Of a stretch of 55,586 bases of DNA, positions 32,866 through 42,904 are shown piece by piece. The number at the start of each line of letters is the position of its first letter. Position 1 is the stretch's first letter. Source of the stretch: Alphaproteobacteria bacterium. GTDB taxonomy: Bacteria > Pseudomonadota > Alphaproteobacteria > Rs-D84 > CASDRH01. The stretch is from positions 1 through 55,586 of the forward strand of contig JAOASE010000010.1 in the NCBI GenBank assembly GCA_025210155.1, given 5' to 3'. The translations under genes were made by a program, and so were the position numbers. A model generated the notes under the pieces. It ran no database searches, was not told the origin of the DNA, and was given only the letters and a program-made list of their open reading frames with translations.

Positions 32866-33357
32866 TTACTTCTTACTTGAAATATAAATGCTTATAGTAA
32901 TATTATCAATTCTAGTTTTTTTAGAATCATCAAACATATCTATATCAAATTTCTCATCGTAAGAAAAAAGCTCAATAAATTCACATTCATTCTTAGAATC
33001 TGTTCCTTCAAAAGCGCATTCATTATCTGAAATAAAGTATAAAGGTTTTTCAAAAGTTTTAATATGCTTTAAAGAATTTTCTGAAAGCTCAAAAATTTTA
33101 GTAAAATGAGATAATTTACCACAATCTACAATCGGATAAACTATTGAGAAGAATTTTTCTTTAACCAACTGAACCTCAATTAAATCAAAAAGTTCCTCTC
33201 TATCATTGCCAACAACAAAATGATTAAATAAATTATAAAGATTAGAGGTTTTTAAATGTATTAAATTAACCTTTAATGATCTTTCTAAATCTATATAACA
33301 AATATGTTGTTTAGATAAATCATAATATAAATTTTTTTTAAACTCTTCTACATTCAT
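32866..33357 (-). CDS. Unrecognised 163-residue protein, paralogue of the 32121 gene product
   Basis: A soluble protein aligned with the 32121 product over its middle: DCGKLSHF against DCDTVPHF, then TFEKPLYFISDN against DFENTRVSFLSDN, then EGTDSK against EGNDEK. No family recognised. It has TTGACA upstream and its own terminator, so the pair are separate transcription units rather than an operon. Leader A/T-rich with only a degenerate core. Confidence 0.67.
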   Translation of the reverse strand: MNVEEFKKNLYYDLSKQHICYIDLERSLKVNLIHLKTSNLYNLFNHFVVGNDREELFDLIEVQLVKEKFFSIVYPIVDCGKLSHFTKIFELSENSLKHIKTFEKPLYFISDNECAFEGTDSKNECEFIELFSYDEKFDIDMFDDSKKTRIDNITISIYISSKK

Positions 33358-33443
33358 AAGTATTTTTTTAGATTACAACTTTAAATATATTTTCAGTCAG
33401 AAACTAAAACATTATTCAAAACATGTCAAACAAAAACAGATTC

Positions 33444-35711
<2,268 letters not shown>

Positions 35712-35741
35712 TTATAGCAAAAACACCTATTTTTTACAATA

Positions 35742-35775
35742 AAAAAAGCAGTAGAAAAATTAATTTCCACTGCCT
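35742..35775 (-). terminator. Terminator after the 35795 gene
   Basis: GGCAGTGGAAA and TTTCTACTGC pair and run into TTTTTTT on the minus strand. Confidence 0.8.
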
Positions 35776-35794
35776 AAAAATTCCTAGATACAAC

Positions 35795-36049
35795 TTACCA
35801 CTCTCCAAAATAAAACACAGGAGCTACAATCATAAACGCTATGATAAACGCTATGATAAACGATACAGCAATTGTAATAAAAAATGTTTTTACATCTTTC
35901 TCAGATATATTTTTAACACTTCCAAAAAGGGAGGATAAAAAATCAAAAGAAAAAAACAATCCCTGCAAAATCCTTATTATTGGTAAAACTACTACCAAAA
36001 GAAACATTCTTAATAAAGTTATTTCCTTATTTAAAATTACTATTTTCAT
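35795..36049 (-). CDS. Small membrane protein, 84 residues
   Basis: Two predicted transmembrane segments (about 12-34 and 58-80) around a short polar loop (GSVKNISEKDVKT). No family recognised. Promoter TTGACA-17-TAGAAT; leader with TGTAAATTAGTAATAAA rather than the full core; no SD. Its promoter resembles that of the next gene, 36196. Confidence 0.6.
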   Translation of the reverse strand: MKIVILNKEITLLRMFLLVVVLPIIRILQGLFFSFDFLSSLFGSVKNISEKDVKTFFITIAVSFIIAFIIAFMIVAPVFYFGEW

Positions 36050-36146
36050 AATTATATATTTTTTTATTACTAATTTACATCTTATTCTCTATACCGAAAT
36101 TCTACCCTGGAATAAAATATTTGTCAAGAAAAAAATAAATTAATAA

Positions 36147-36178
36147 AAAAAAAGGCTCCGCAAAAACGAAGCCCCTCT
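36147..36178 (-). terminator. Terminator after the 36196 gene
   Basis: GGCTTCG and CGGAGCC pair around TTTTTG, followed by a long T-run on the minus strand. Confidence 0.8.
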
Positions 36179-36195
36179 TATTTAAACCTAAAAAA

Positions 36196-36684
36196 TTATG
36201 CTCTTAACAAATCGTTCAGTTTAATTCTATAAATCTTAATAAACTTACTGTTTACTCGCGGTTTAGGTAATTCCCTATTAGCAAAAATACAAGCATCTCT
36301 TCTATGCTTACGGAAATCCTTAAGCTTTTCCCAAGATGTCACAACCTGATAATCAACATCAGTTATAATCAAATCTCCATCCTTTTTAGCGAGATAAAAA
36401 CCACCTGACGATCTATATCGCGACACATAATCATACTGCTCAAAAAGCAAATCATTATCAACTCGATAAACCAGCAAATAAAGCAAACTCATTACAACAA
36501 GTGAAATATCTAATACAAACATTACAAACTGCCCCATAGATAAAGCACTTAAAAACTCATGCGTAAAACTAAAATCCAATGTTTTTGTCGTATAAACCAG
36601 CCCTATAAAAGAACCAATCAAGATAATAACAGATAAAAAGTTTAACACTGTTGCCATTTTTTTTGTTAGGAATAAAGTTCTCAT
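36196..36684 (-). CDS. Unrecognised two-helix membrane protein, 162 residues
   Basis: Transmembrane segments at about 12-32 and 50-72 are followed by a soluble basic C-terminal domain with DNDLLFEQYDYVSRYRSSGG and KHRRDACIF. No family recognised. Promoter TTGACA-17-TAGAGT (36762-36734 region). Leader ACTTAATTAAAATATAAAAA with no SD and only a weak core. Confidence 0.62.
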   Translation of the reverse strand: MRTLFLTKKMATVLNFLSVIILIGSFIGLVYTTKTLDFSFTHEFLSALSMGQFVMFVLDISLVVMSLLYLLVYRVDNDLLFEQYDYVSRYRSSGGFYLAKKDGDLIITDVDYQVVTSWEKLKDFRKHRRDACIFANRELPKPRVNSKFIKIYRIKLNDLLRA

Positions 36685-36772
36685 TTTTTATATTTTAATT
36701 AAGTTAGTATAAATCTTATTCTTTCCACAACTCTACACCTATACAAAATATTTGTCAAGAGAAAATTTAAAA

Positions 36773-37034
36773 TAAAAAACAGCGGGAAAATTCCCACTGC
36801 CTAAAAATTTCAGCAACGAAGCTCTCATTTGCTATATTAATAGCTGCCGAAGGTAAACCCTCCCTTAATCTGCGACTTCTGCTTCTTTTTATGATTCAAA
36901 TTTACTAGAAAACTTCAGAAATAAAAAAAGTTTTTCACTAAGCATATAGCTCAACTGTCCAAACAGGTCAACGCCCATTCTCTTTGCCTGTCTTTATTCA
37001 TCTTCCCCAATAAATTTGATAAAATTTATCTTTC
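36773..37034 (-). ncRNA. Structured noncoding RNA candidate downstream of rplI (about 262 nt)
   Basis: A TTGTGA-18-TATAAT promoter (TATAAT at 37046-37041) follows the rplI terminator. The unit ends at a terminator CAGTGGGAA/TTCCCGCTG plus T-run (36773-36802). Inside are CTGT-TTGG-ACAG, a long GAAAAACTT/AAGTTTTC stem, GCTAT-TAAT-ATAGC, and AGCAA...TTGCT. There is no long ORF and no known RNA signature. This fills the 480-nt gap between the 36196 gene and rplI. Confidence 0.5.
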
Positions 37035-37080
37035 AAAAAAATTATAAATATACTCTAACATAAATCACAATCTTTTCAAT

Positions 37081-37133
37081 AAAAAAAGGGGACACCGTTC
37101 GTCCCCCCATTACATGAATGACTCCATGTAATA
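37081..37133 (-). terminator. Terminator region of the rpsF-rpsR-rplI operon
   Basis: A TTACATG/CATGTAA hairpin is followed by GGGGGGAC-GAACGGT-GTCCCC and seven T on the minus strand. Confidence 0.85.
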
Positions 37134-37165
37134 TTGTTATAGTTTAAATATAATAATCTCTTAAA

Positions 37166-37717
37166 CTATTCAGCAGCTTCTTCAGCAGGAGCTTCTGTAG
37201 TTTCTTCAGCTGGTTTTTCAGCTTTTTTAACAGATTTTTTAGCAGCCATTTCTTCAGCAACTTTAGCTTCTTCTTCAGATTTAGCAACGTTAATTTTAAC
37301 AGTTTCTAAAACTTCTGGGTGGAAAGCGATAGTTACAGAATAAATACCAACTTGCTTAATTGGCTCACCAATTTTAACTTGTTGTGAAGCAACTTCAAAA
37401 CCAGCAGCAACTAATAATTTAGCAACATCTTTTGAAGTAACTGAACCATAAAGATGACCAGTATCACCAGCTTGTCTAACAGCAACAAAAGTTTTACCTG
37501 CAATCTTTTTAGCAGCTTCTGAAGCAGTTTTCTTAGCTTCTTCATTTCTTTTTTCAAGTTCAGCTTTTCTAGCTTCGAAAACTTCTTTGTTTTCTTTAGT
37601 AGCTCTTAAAGCTTTTCCTTCTGGTAACAAGAAGTTTCTTGCAAAACCAGATTTAACATCAACTAGATCACCAATTGTACCTAATTTTTCGATTTTTTCT
37701 AATAGTATAACTTGCAT
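37166..37717 (-). CDS. rplI: 50S ribosomal protein L9 with acidic-alanine tail
   Basis: L9 binds 23S rRNA near the L1 stalk and reaches toward neighbouring ribosomes. Residues 1-150 are typical: MQVILLEKIEKLGTIGDLVD, KSGFARNFLLPEGKA, the connecting helix and the C-terminal domain (GHLYGSVTSKDVAKLL). The final 35 residues are an extra Lys-Ala-Glu tail ending with the same [18 protein letters not shown] as S16. Last gene of the operon. Confidence 0.96.
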   Translation of the reverse strand: MQVILLEKIEKLGTIGDLVDVKSGFARNFLLPEGKALRATKENKEVFEARKAELEKRNEEAKKTASEAAKKIAGKTFVAVRQAGDTGHLYGSVTSKDVAKLLVAAGFEVASQQVKIGEPIKQVGIYSVTIAFHPEVLETVKINVAKSEEEAKVAEEMAAKKSVKKAEKPAEETTEAPAEEAAE

Positions 37718-37730
37718 TGCAAACTCCTAA

Positions 37731-37940
37731 TTAATAATTGTTTGAAACGAAAGGTAGCAAACCAATGATTCTAGCTCTTTTAATAGCTGTAGCTAACTTT
37801 CTTTGATTTTTAGAAGATGTACCTGTAAGTCTTCTTGGCATGATTTTACCTCTTTCTGAGATAAATCTTCTTAATAATTTAACATCTTTGTAATCGATTT
37901 CGATATTTGCGAATGGATCGCCTTTAGTTCTCATATACAT
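37731..37940 (-). CDS. rpsR: 30S ribosomal protein S18
   Basis: S18 binds 16S rRNA together with S6. The 69 residues contain [20 protein letters not shown] and [20 protein letters not shown], as in the family. The ATG at 37940 follows AAGGAG at 7 nt; a second ATG two codons on is less well placed. Between rpsF (19 nt gap) and rplI (13 nt gap). Confidence 0.96.
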   Translation of the reverse strand: MYMRTKGDPFANIEIDYKDVKLLRRFISERGKIMPRRLTGTSSKNQRKLATAIKRARIIGLLPFVSNNY

Positions 37941-37959
37941 ATCAAAACTCCTTCTTCTC

Positions 37960-38289
37960 TTATGAATGATCTTTAACCATCATAGGAGATGGATCTTTAC
38001 TAATTTCTTTAATAGCGATAGTCATATATCTAATAACGTCTTCGTTTAGACCAAATCTTCTGTCCATTTCACGAACAGTATCACCGTTACCTTCAAATTG
38101 AACCATAGCATAATAGCCTTTTTTGTTCTTTTTGATTTTATAAGCTAGTTGTTTAAGACCCCATTTTTCAGTCTTAGCAACTTTACCACCGTTTGAAGAA
38201 ATAATACCTTCAACAGCTTTAACCAACTCATCGTATTGAGATGGAGTGAAGTCTTGTCTTGCAACAAAGACAGTTTCATAAAACGCCAT
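37960..38289 (-). CDS. rpsF: 30S ribosomal protein S6
   Basis: The 109 residues start [20 protein letters not shown] and carry [20 protein letters not shown], diagnostic of S6. AAGGAG precedes the start. First gene of the rpsF-rpsR-rplI operon, with a promoter at 38424-38451 and a leader of about 130 nt. Confidence 0.96.
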   Translation of the reverse strand: MAFYETVFVARQDFTPSQYDELVKAVEGIISSNGGKVAKTEKWGLKQLAYKIKKNKKGYYAMVQFEGNGDTVREMDRRFGLNEDVIRYMTIAIKEISKDPSPMMVKDHS

Positions 38290-38451
38290 AATATAAACTC
38301 CTTATTTTCCTTATGGGTTAAAATCTTCCCTTACCACCGCCTAAGCAATAATAAAGAAAAACTTTCAATCTACGAACTTTGAGGCTTAAGAAATAGCCAC
38401 CTCGTAGATAAGGTTCAGCCCACATTATAAAGAAACAAACCCAAAAGTCAA
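38290..38451 (-). promoter_or_regulatory. rpsF promoter and leader
   Basis: TTGACT (38451-38446), 16 bp, TATAAT (38429-38424). The leader pairs CTACGAGGTGGC...GTTCGTAG and includes TTAGGCGGTGGTAAGG. S6:S18 autogenous leader motifs at this position are known in many bacteria. That this leader is one is inference from position and a GGTGG segment. Confidence 0.45.
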
Positions 38452-38463
38452 GCTTTTAGACAT

Positions 38464-38808
38464 AAAAAAACACCTCCGATTTCAGAAGGTGCACCCAATA
38501 AACTTTATGTATATGATCATCGAAACGATAGCTGCTTCCAAGCCAAGCTTCTACAACACATACAATCCATTAGGAATTTTAAGCTTTCTAAAGCTACTCT
38601 GAGCTTTTTATTCCGGTTGTGCCGGATAAAGCTGAAGGGTTCACTGATGCTCCCCTCCTATTTTCTATCTCCGTTCAGCCTTCTTTTACGAAGTGCTGTC
38701 TCATCTTAAACTAAGACTACCATTACCTAAGTAGTTAGGGGTAGAACAATCCAAGACCTGACCTTGAGCATTAAGGTGAAGATATTTCTTTATAAATACA
38801 TTTCTTGT
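38464..38808 (-). ncRNA. Highly structured noncoding RNA candidate (about 345 nt)
   Basis: Promoter TTGACT-17-TAAATT (38843-38815), terminator CACCTTCTG/CGGAGGTG with seven T (38464-38494). Between are many compact stems: CTACC(...)GGTAG enclosing CCTAA/TTAGG, TCTTA-GTT-TAAGA, CAGC-ACTTC-GTAAAA-GAAG-GCTG, TCCGG-CACAA-CCGGA, AGCTTT-AG-AAAGCT. Length fits RNase P RNA or tmRNA, but I cannot find a GAGGAAAGTCC-like core, an Ala-tag reading frame or a tRNA-like T-arm. No ORF. Fills most of the 620-nt gap beside rpsF. Confidence 0.55.
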
Positions 38809-38852
38809 AAATAAAATTTACCCTCATAAAAAATAAAAGTCAATATTTAAAT

Positions 38853-38881
38853 TGACAATACCAATTATTATAAATAGAATA
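38853..38881 (+). promoter_or_regulatory. Promoter of the 38911 gene, overlapping a divergent promoter
   Basis: TTGACA, 17 bp, TAGAAT on the plus strand. Its -35 is part of the near-palindrome GTCAATATTTAAATTGAC, whose other half is the -35 of the divergent noncoding unit. Confidence 0.6.
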
Positions 38882-38910
38882 ACCACACAAACAATTTAAA
38901 CCCTTGTAAA

Positions 38911-39441
38911 ATGAGTAAAAAATCTAAAAAAGAAAGAAAAGCTGAAAACGAACTAAGAGTTAAAGCTGAAAACAGTTTGATAGCTTTAATTAAAGAAAAT
39001 CATGAGTTTTATCTAAGTGAACTTATAACCAAAGAGTTCATTGAAAAATATAAATACCTTGATAAAAAAGGATTGATAAAATTCGGATCAATAGTTCTTA
39101 ACTACATCCAACATAGCTTGAGAATATATAGTCCCGAATGGATTGAAATAAAAGACCAACTCACTCCCAGAAGAAAAAGTAATTACTACTATAATATGTT
39201 GGGACGTGAAATTTGCAAATTTGTTACATCCAAATCATTCCTAGCTTTATATGAAACAAATGAAGCTCTGAAAAATAACTGCGATATTATTATAAACGAA
39301 CTAACAAATAAATGCAGTTACCCATACTATGAAAAAGATTTTCAAAACAAAATCATAGAAATGTTTCCTTCTACCTTTGAAAAAATAGAAAGGCAACAAA
39401 AGAAAAAATCTTTTATCCAAAAATTAATCCCCGCTCACTGA
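38911..39441 (+). CDS. Unrecognised basic helical protein, 176 residues, with TTTAAACC leader
   Basis: Lys/Glu-rich ends (MSKKSKKERKAENEL and KIERQQKKKSF) surround a helical core with several Tyr; no membrane segment or known family. The core TTTAAACCCTTGTAAA precedes the ATG directly, with no SD. It ends in TGA, and the terminator stem begins before the stop codon (overlapping the last codons). Confidence 0.65.
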   Translation: MSKKSKKERKAENELRVKAENSLIALIKENHEFYLSELITKEFIEKYKYLDKKGLIKFGSIVLNYIQHSLRIYSPEWIEIKDQLTPRRKSNYYYNMLGREICKFVTSKSFLALYETNEALKNNCDIIINELTNKCSYPYYEKDFQNKIIEMFPSTFEKIERQQKKKSFIQKLIPAH

Positions 39442-39452
39442 AGGGATTTTTT
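39425..39452 (+). terminator. Terminator overlapping the end of the 38911 gene
   Basis: AATCCCC and GGGATT pair around the final codons and are followed by TTTTTTTT. Confidence 0.75.
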
Positions 39453-39458
39453 TTTATA

Positions 39459-39496
39459 AAAAAAGATGTCTTCCCTAAGCAAAAACATCTTTCTTT
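39459..39496 (-). terminator. Terminator after the 39495 gene
   Basis: AAAGATGT and ACATCTTT pair with a large loop; T-run on the minus strand. Confidence 0.7.
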
Positions 39497-39944
39497 AATA
39501 AATAAGCTCAACAACAATAATCCTATCCTCGTTAATCACTATAGCTTCATACGGATAATTATGTATAATCTTTTTATTATCCCTAACCCTAGCAAAATAA
39601 CATCTGGCATTACTGTCAAAACGAACAGAAAACTCCATTCCTACAAAACAACCATCGTAAAAATCTTCATCATAGAAATACTTATATAAGACACATATTA
39701 AGCCATTATACTCCTTAGTATTTGCCACTTCATCCATTAACTCATCACTCTCCAGATCATTATTATCTGAATACATTTTAAGCAAAGCATGAAACATAAA
39801 TTTAAAAGAAATGACATTGGCTTCCTTTAAAATAGTAATCCAACTATTCTCTCTATTAGAAATCTTAAGCCCAAATCTTTCTATAAACTTTTCTTTTACA
39901 ACAGACTGTCTTTCATTCATTTTAACTACTGTCAACAATCTCAT
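39495..39944 (-). CDS. Unrecognised 149-residue protein with TTTGAAC leader
   Basis: A soluble protein with a helical N-terminal half and a beta-rich C-terminal half (SVRFDSNARCYFARVRDNKK). No family recognised. The ATG at 39944 is preceded by AAATTTGAACTAT, with no SD. A degenerate promoter (TTGATT-16-TAAGAT) lies upstream. Divergent from the 40094 gene. Confidence 0.63.
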   Translation of the reverse strand: MRLLTVVKMNERQSVVKEKFIERFGLKISNRENSWITILKEANVISFKFMFHALLKMYSDNNDLESDELMDEVANTKEYNGLICVLYKYFYDEDFYDGCFVGMEFSVRFDSNARCYFARVRDNKKIIHNYPYEAIVINEDRIIVVELIY

Positions 39945-40019
39945 ATAGTTCAAATTTTATAGTTTTAAACCATCTTAATTAATAAAAACATTAAATCAAT
40001 TAAAAAAATACTTGACAAA

Positions 40020-40047
40020 ATAAAAACATAAACATAAAATAACTTAA
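40020..40047 (+). promoter_or_regulatory. Promoter of the 40094 gene
   Basis: TTGACA, 17-bp A-rich spacer, TAAAAT; leader contains TTTAAACACTCG (40077-40088). Confidence 0.6.
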
Positions 40048-40093
40048 CAAATAAACAATAAACCGAAAATAAAACATTTAAACACTCGATACC

Positions 40094-40600
40094 ATGACTA
40101 AAAATATTGAAAACAACCTTAAAGCTATTATCGACCTTTTCATTACCAACAGAAATTACTTAGAGGCAATGATAAGTAAAGATAGAGAAGCCTTCCAAGA
40201 GAAATTGAATATAACAACCCTTGGACTAAATTCCCTGTCATACGAAAGAAAACAAGGAAATATTTCTAAAAGTATTTCCCTTGAAGTAAAGGAAGACATT
40301 TACTATTCCTACAAAGGTACTAAAGTTGGTCCCAATGGCGAAACATTACCTTGCGACATGCTCGTAGGAGTAATTAAGGGAGAAAGCGAACCAAAATGGA
40401 TTTATCCATTGGATGAAGAAATTCTCTTTGAATATTGTGAACTTGCAGCAAAAAGCACTGATCACGAAATGAAAAGAACTATCTTAAGTATTCGCCAATT
40501 TTTAGAAGAAGTAAAACTAGAAAACAACCGCGAACAAACCCAAGTAATGGTCAGAATCCTGTACGCAAATGTAACAGGTGCAGACATTTTCTGGGAATAA
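40094..40600 (+). CDS. Unrecognised 168-residue protein, paralogue of the 42397 gene product
   Basis: A soluble protein that shares a clear central block with the 42397 product: KGTKVGPNGETLPCDMLVG against KGTPLSPIDNIELPQDSIVG, then KWIYPLDEE against KWILPMNQL, and similar helices after it. No known family. Core TTTAAACA precedes the ATG, with no SD. The two paralogues flank the DEAD-box helicase gene, which lies on the other strand. Confidence 0.68.
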   Translation: MTKNIENNLKAIIDLFITNRNYLEAMISKDREAFQEKLNITTLGLNSLSYERKQGNISKSISLEVKEDIYYSYKGTKVGPNGETLPCDMLVGVIKGESEPKWIYPLDEEILFEYCELAAKSTDHEMKRTILSIRQFLEEVKLENNREQTQVMVRILYANVTGADIFWE

Positions 40601-40620
40601 CACCGGTTAAAAAAACATAA

Positions 40621-40648
40621 GAAAAGCTCCATTTAGGAGCTTTTTTTA
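40621..40648. terminator. Bidirectional terminator between the 40094 gene and the helicase
   Basis: AAAAGCTCC and GGAGCTTTTTTT form a strong hairpin. The T-run overlaps the original stop (TAA at 40646-40648) of the extended helicase frame. Confidence 0.85.
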
Positions 40649-40816
40649 TTCTTTCTTCTTTTTCTTAGAACCAACTAAGCTAACTTTCTTTTTAGAACTT
40701 TCGCTTTGTCCCTTCTCTTTCTTTTTAATAACAGATTTAAAGCCAGAGTTTCCAGATCTTCTACCACCAGAACGTCTCTCATCTCTTCCGCCATAAACTT
40801 CAGCATTTCCTCTGCC
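40646..40816 (-). pseudogene. Helicase C-terminal tail beyond an in-frame TGA
   Basis: After the TGA at 40817-40819 the helicase frame stays open for 56 codons to a TAA next to the terminator. The residues (GRGNAEVYGGRDERRSGGRR, then Lys-rich to KKKKKE) continue the Arg-Gly-rich basic tail seen before the stop. The tail evidently belonged to the helicase. A single CGA-to-TGA change would explain the break; readthrough or sequencing error are alternatives. Confidence 0.65.
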
Positions 40817-42013
40817 TCAATGACCTTTGCCACCGCCACTTCTTCTATTTCTACTACGGCTCTTTCTATTCTTCTTAGACTCTTCAATAAACTCATCTTC
40901 TTTAGAAGGATCTAGGAATAAAGATAACTCTTTCCATTCTTTCTTCTCAGCAGGAGAAACCAAAGTCAACGCATAACCTTTAGCGCCATTTCTTCCAGTT
41001 CTACCAATTCTATGAGTATAATCTTCAGCCTGTTGAGGTAAATCATAATTAATCACATGCTCAATATGAGGAATGTCCAAACCACGAGCAGCAACGTCAG
41101 TAGCAACAAGAATTCTAAACTTATAGTCTCTATATTTCTTAACAACCTGCTCTCTATGTCTTTGTCTCAAGTCACCATGAATATAGTTAACAGAGTGAGA
41201 ATCATTCTTAAGCTCATTAATTCTTTTAACAAGTCTCTCAACACCTCTCTTAGTTTTAGCAAATATAACTACTGAGCCAGATCTATTATCCAACTCATCA
41301 ATTAATTTATCAAACTTCTCATCTTCTTTTAAGTGAATAAAATCTTGCTCAATATTTTCATTTTGTTCCTTAGTACCTTCAATTTCAACAACTACTGGAG
41401 CCATAAGATACTTATTAGCCATCTTCATAATATTCTTTGGCATAGTAGCAGAAAGCATAAGAGTTTGTCTTTCTTGAGGCATTCTATTAATAATAGTCTC
41501 AATTTGCACACCAAATCCCATATCTAACATTCTATCCATTTCATCAAGCACAAGATAATCTGTTTGATGTAACTTCAAAAACTTCTTCTCAAGGAAATCA
41601 TTAATTCTACCAGGAGTACCAACAATAATTCTTGGTTTATTCTTCAACTGATTTTTTTGCCCAGCAATCTTATCACCACCGATAAGTAAAGCTGTATTTA
41701 TCTTCATATTAGGAGTAAGTATATCTCTAACAACTTCAAGAACCTGTTTAGCCAATTCTCTAGTAGGCACTAAAATAATACCTGAGTGAATCTTATCATC
41801 TAACAATTTAGAAATCATAGGTGTTATAAACGCCAAACTCTTACCTGTTCCAGTTTGAGCTGAACCCAATATATCTTGACCATTCATAGCCAAAGGAATC
41901 ACTTCTTCTTGTATTGGAGTAGGATTTATAAACTTATGTTCTTCAAAAGATTTCAAAAGCATCTCTGGCAATTTAAAATCTGTAAATTTTTTCTTATTAT
42001 TAACTTCTGTCAT
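40817..42013 (-). CDS. DEAD-box ATP-dependent RNA helicase
   Basis: Unwinds RNA in ribosome assembly or decay, RhlE-like. The 398 residues show the Q motif (FINPTPIQEEVIP), Walker A GSAQTGTGKS (50-59), PTREL, GTPGR, Walker B VLDEMD, SAT, then ARGLDIPHIEHVINYDLP and HRIGRTGR. The Walker B box is DEMD rather than DEAD. The ATG at 42013 follows AAGG at 10 nt; longer starts run through noncoding sequence. The annotated end is a TGA in the Arg-Gly tail, with coding potential continuing behind it. Confidence 0.92.
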   Translation of the reverse strand: MTEVNNKKKFTDFKLPEMLLKSFEEHKFINPTPIQEEVIPLAMNGQDILGSAQTGTGKSLAFITPMISKLLDDKIHSGIILVPTRELAKQVLEVVRDILTPNMKINTALLIGGDKIAGQKNQLKNKPRIIVGTPGRINDFLEKKFLKLHQTDYLVLDEMDRMLDMGFGVQIETIINRMPQERQTLMLSATMPKNIMKMANKYLMAPVVVEIEGTKEQNENIEQDFIHLKEDEKFDKLIDELDNRSGSVVIFAKTKRGVERLVKRINELKNDSHSVNYIHGDLRQRHREQVVKKYRDYKFRILVATDVAARGLDIPHIEHVINYDLPQQAEDYTHRIGRTGRNGAKGYALTLVSPAEKKEWKELSLFLDPSKEDEFIEESKKNRKSRSRNRRSGGGKGH

Positions 42014-42396
42014 TTTATTCAACCTTCTTAAGTACCCTATTCTATAATAAGGTATTTTAACATTACAAAGCACCCATCAAACCAGATGCTAAAATTATTA
42101 TTATTTATTTTATAGAGTCGGAAGTTTTAAGTATATTATCATAATACACCCACACACCTTCCATTAGTAAAGAAAATCTGAATAAACACAGAGAGTTTCT
42201 GAACGGATCAACTATGCAACCTATAACAGGAAGACTTACAAGTTTCAATGAAAGAGTTTCGACGAACTCTGCCGTGAGTATAAGTATATAAAAAGAGAAA
42301 GCAAGCTTTTTATTAAAAATAGTTGACTAAATAAAATTTCAGTTATAAAGTTGATTGGAAATAATTTTAAACGATGTTAAATTTAAACCTAAAAAA
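42014..42396. other. 383-nt gene-free stretch with hairpins
   Basis: Holds the helicase leader on the minus strand and a hairpin-rich plus-strand segment (about 42115-42325): TCTG-AATAAACA-CAGA, AGAGTT-TCGACG-AACTCT enclosed by ACTTA/TAAGT, ending with AAAGC-AA-GCTTT and TTATT. This could be a further noncoding RNA, but the promoter is unclear. Then come TTGACT and TATAAA elements and the leader (TTTAAACC at 42382-42389) of the 42397 gene. Confidence 0.35.
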
Positions 42397-42834
42397 ATGT
42401 CAGAAATTTTAGTTGAACTATCTATTAATTTTTCAAAATTAATATCAATAGTCTTAAATGAAAATCTTTCTTTAAATCTTGAAAAAGATAAATTAGAGCT
42501 TAACAACTTCATAACTTATCAAAACATGATTTTTACTCATAATATTATATCTATGAGTGAAAAACTTCAAGTTACTAAACCAAAAGTATTGAAGAAAGGA
42601 ACCCCATTAAGTCCAATAGACAACATTGAACTTCCCCAGGACTCTATAGTAGGGATAGACAATGAAAATAGGATAAAATGGATTTTACCAATGAACCAAC
42701 TCCATTCTATGGAGATGCTTAAAGCAATCAATGACAAAGAAGTTAAAGAAGATATCAAAAAAGTTATAAAACTTATGAGTGAATATACCTCATACGTAGC
42801 TTCCAAAAATCTAAAGCAACTAGCCTTAGTATAA
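42397..42834 (+). CDS. Unrecognised 145-residue protein, paralogue of the 40094 gene product
   Basis: A soluble helical protein with a central KGTPLSPIDNIELPQDSIVG block and KWILP, both shared with the 40094 product. No known family. I place the start at 42397 because AATTTAAACCTAAAAAA abuts it; the in-frame upstream ATT or ATG options lie inside the leader. No SD. Bidirectional terminator follows. Confidence 0.67.
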   Translation: MSEILVELSINFSKLISIVLNENLSLNLEKDKLELNNFITYQNMIFTHNIISMSEKLQVTKPKVLKKGTPLSPIDNIELPQDSIVGIDNENRIKWILPMNQLHSMEMLKAINDKEVKEDIKKVIKLMSEYTSYVASKNLKQLALV

Positions 42835-42856
42835 AGAGAAACTTTAACAAAAACAA

Positions 42857-42888
42857 TAAAAGCCCCTGATTTATCAGAGGCTTTTTTG
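42857..42888. terminator. Bidirectional terminator between the 42397 gene and the DUF805 gene
   Basis: AAAAGCCCCTGA and TCAGAGGCTTTTTT form a long stem with T and A tails. Confidence 0.85.
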
Positions 42889-42904
42889 TTAATTCAGTAT
42901 CAAA

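Noticed and set aside
36183-36225. TTTAAACCTAAAAAATTATG on the plus strand after the 36196 gene
   Set aside because: The leader core is followed by an ORF of only 7 codons on the strand opposite a real gene; probably chance or a relic.
36820-36870. tmRNA tag frame (GCAAATGAGAGC in the rplI-downstream unit)
   Set aside because: The frame does not give a short Ala-Ala-ending tag followed by a stop, and no tRNA-like domain is visible.
40817-40819. TGA as a tryptophan codon (genetic code 4)
   Set aside because: Conserved genes use TGG for Trp and are full length with TGA as a stop; several orphan genes end in TGA right at their terminators. One internal TGA is better explained by a nonsense change.
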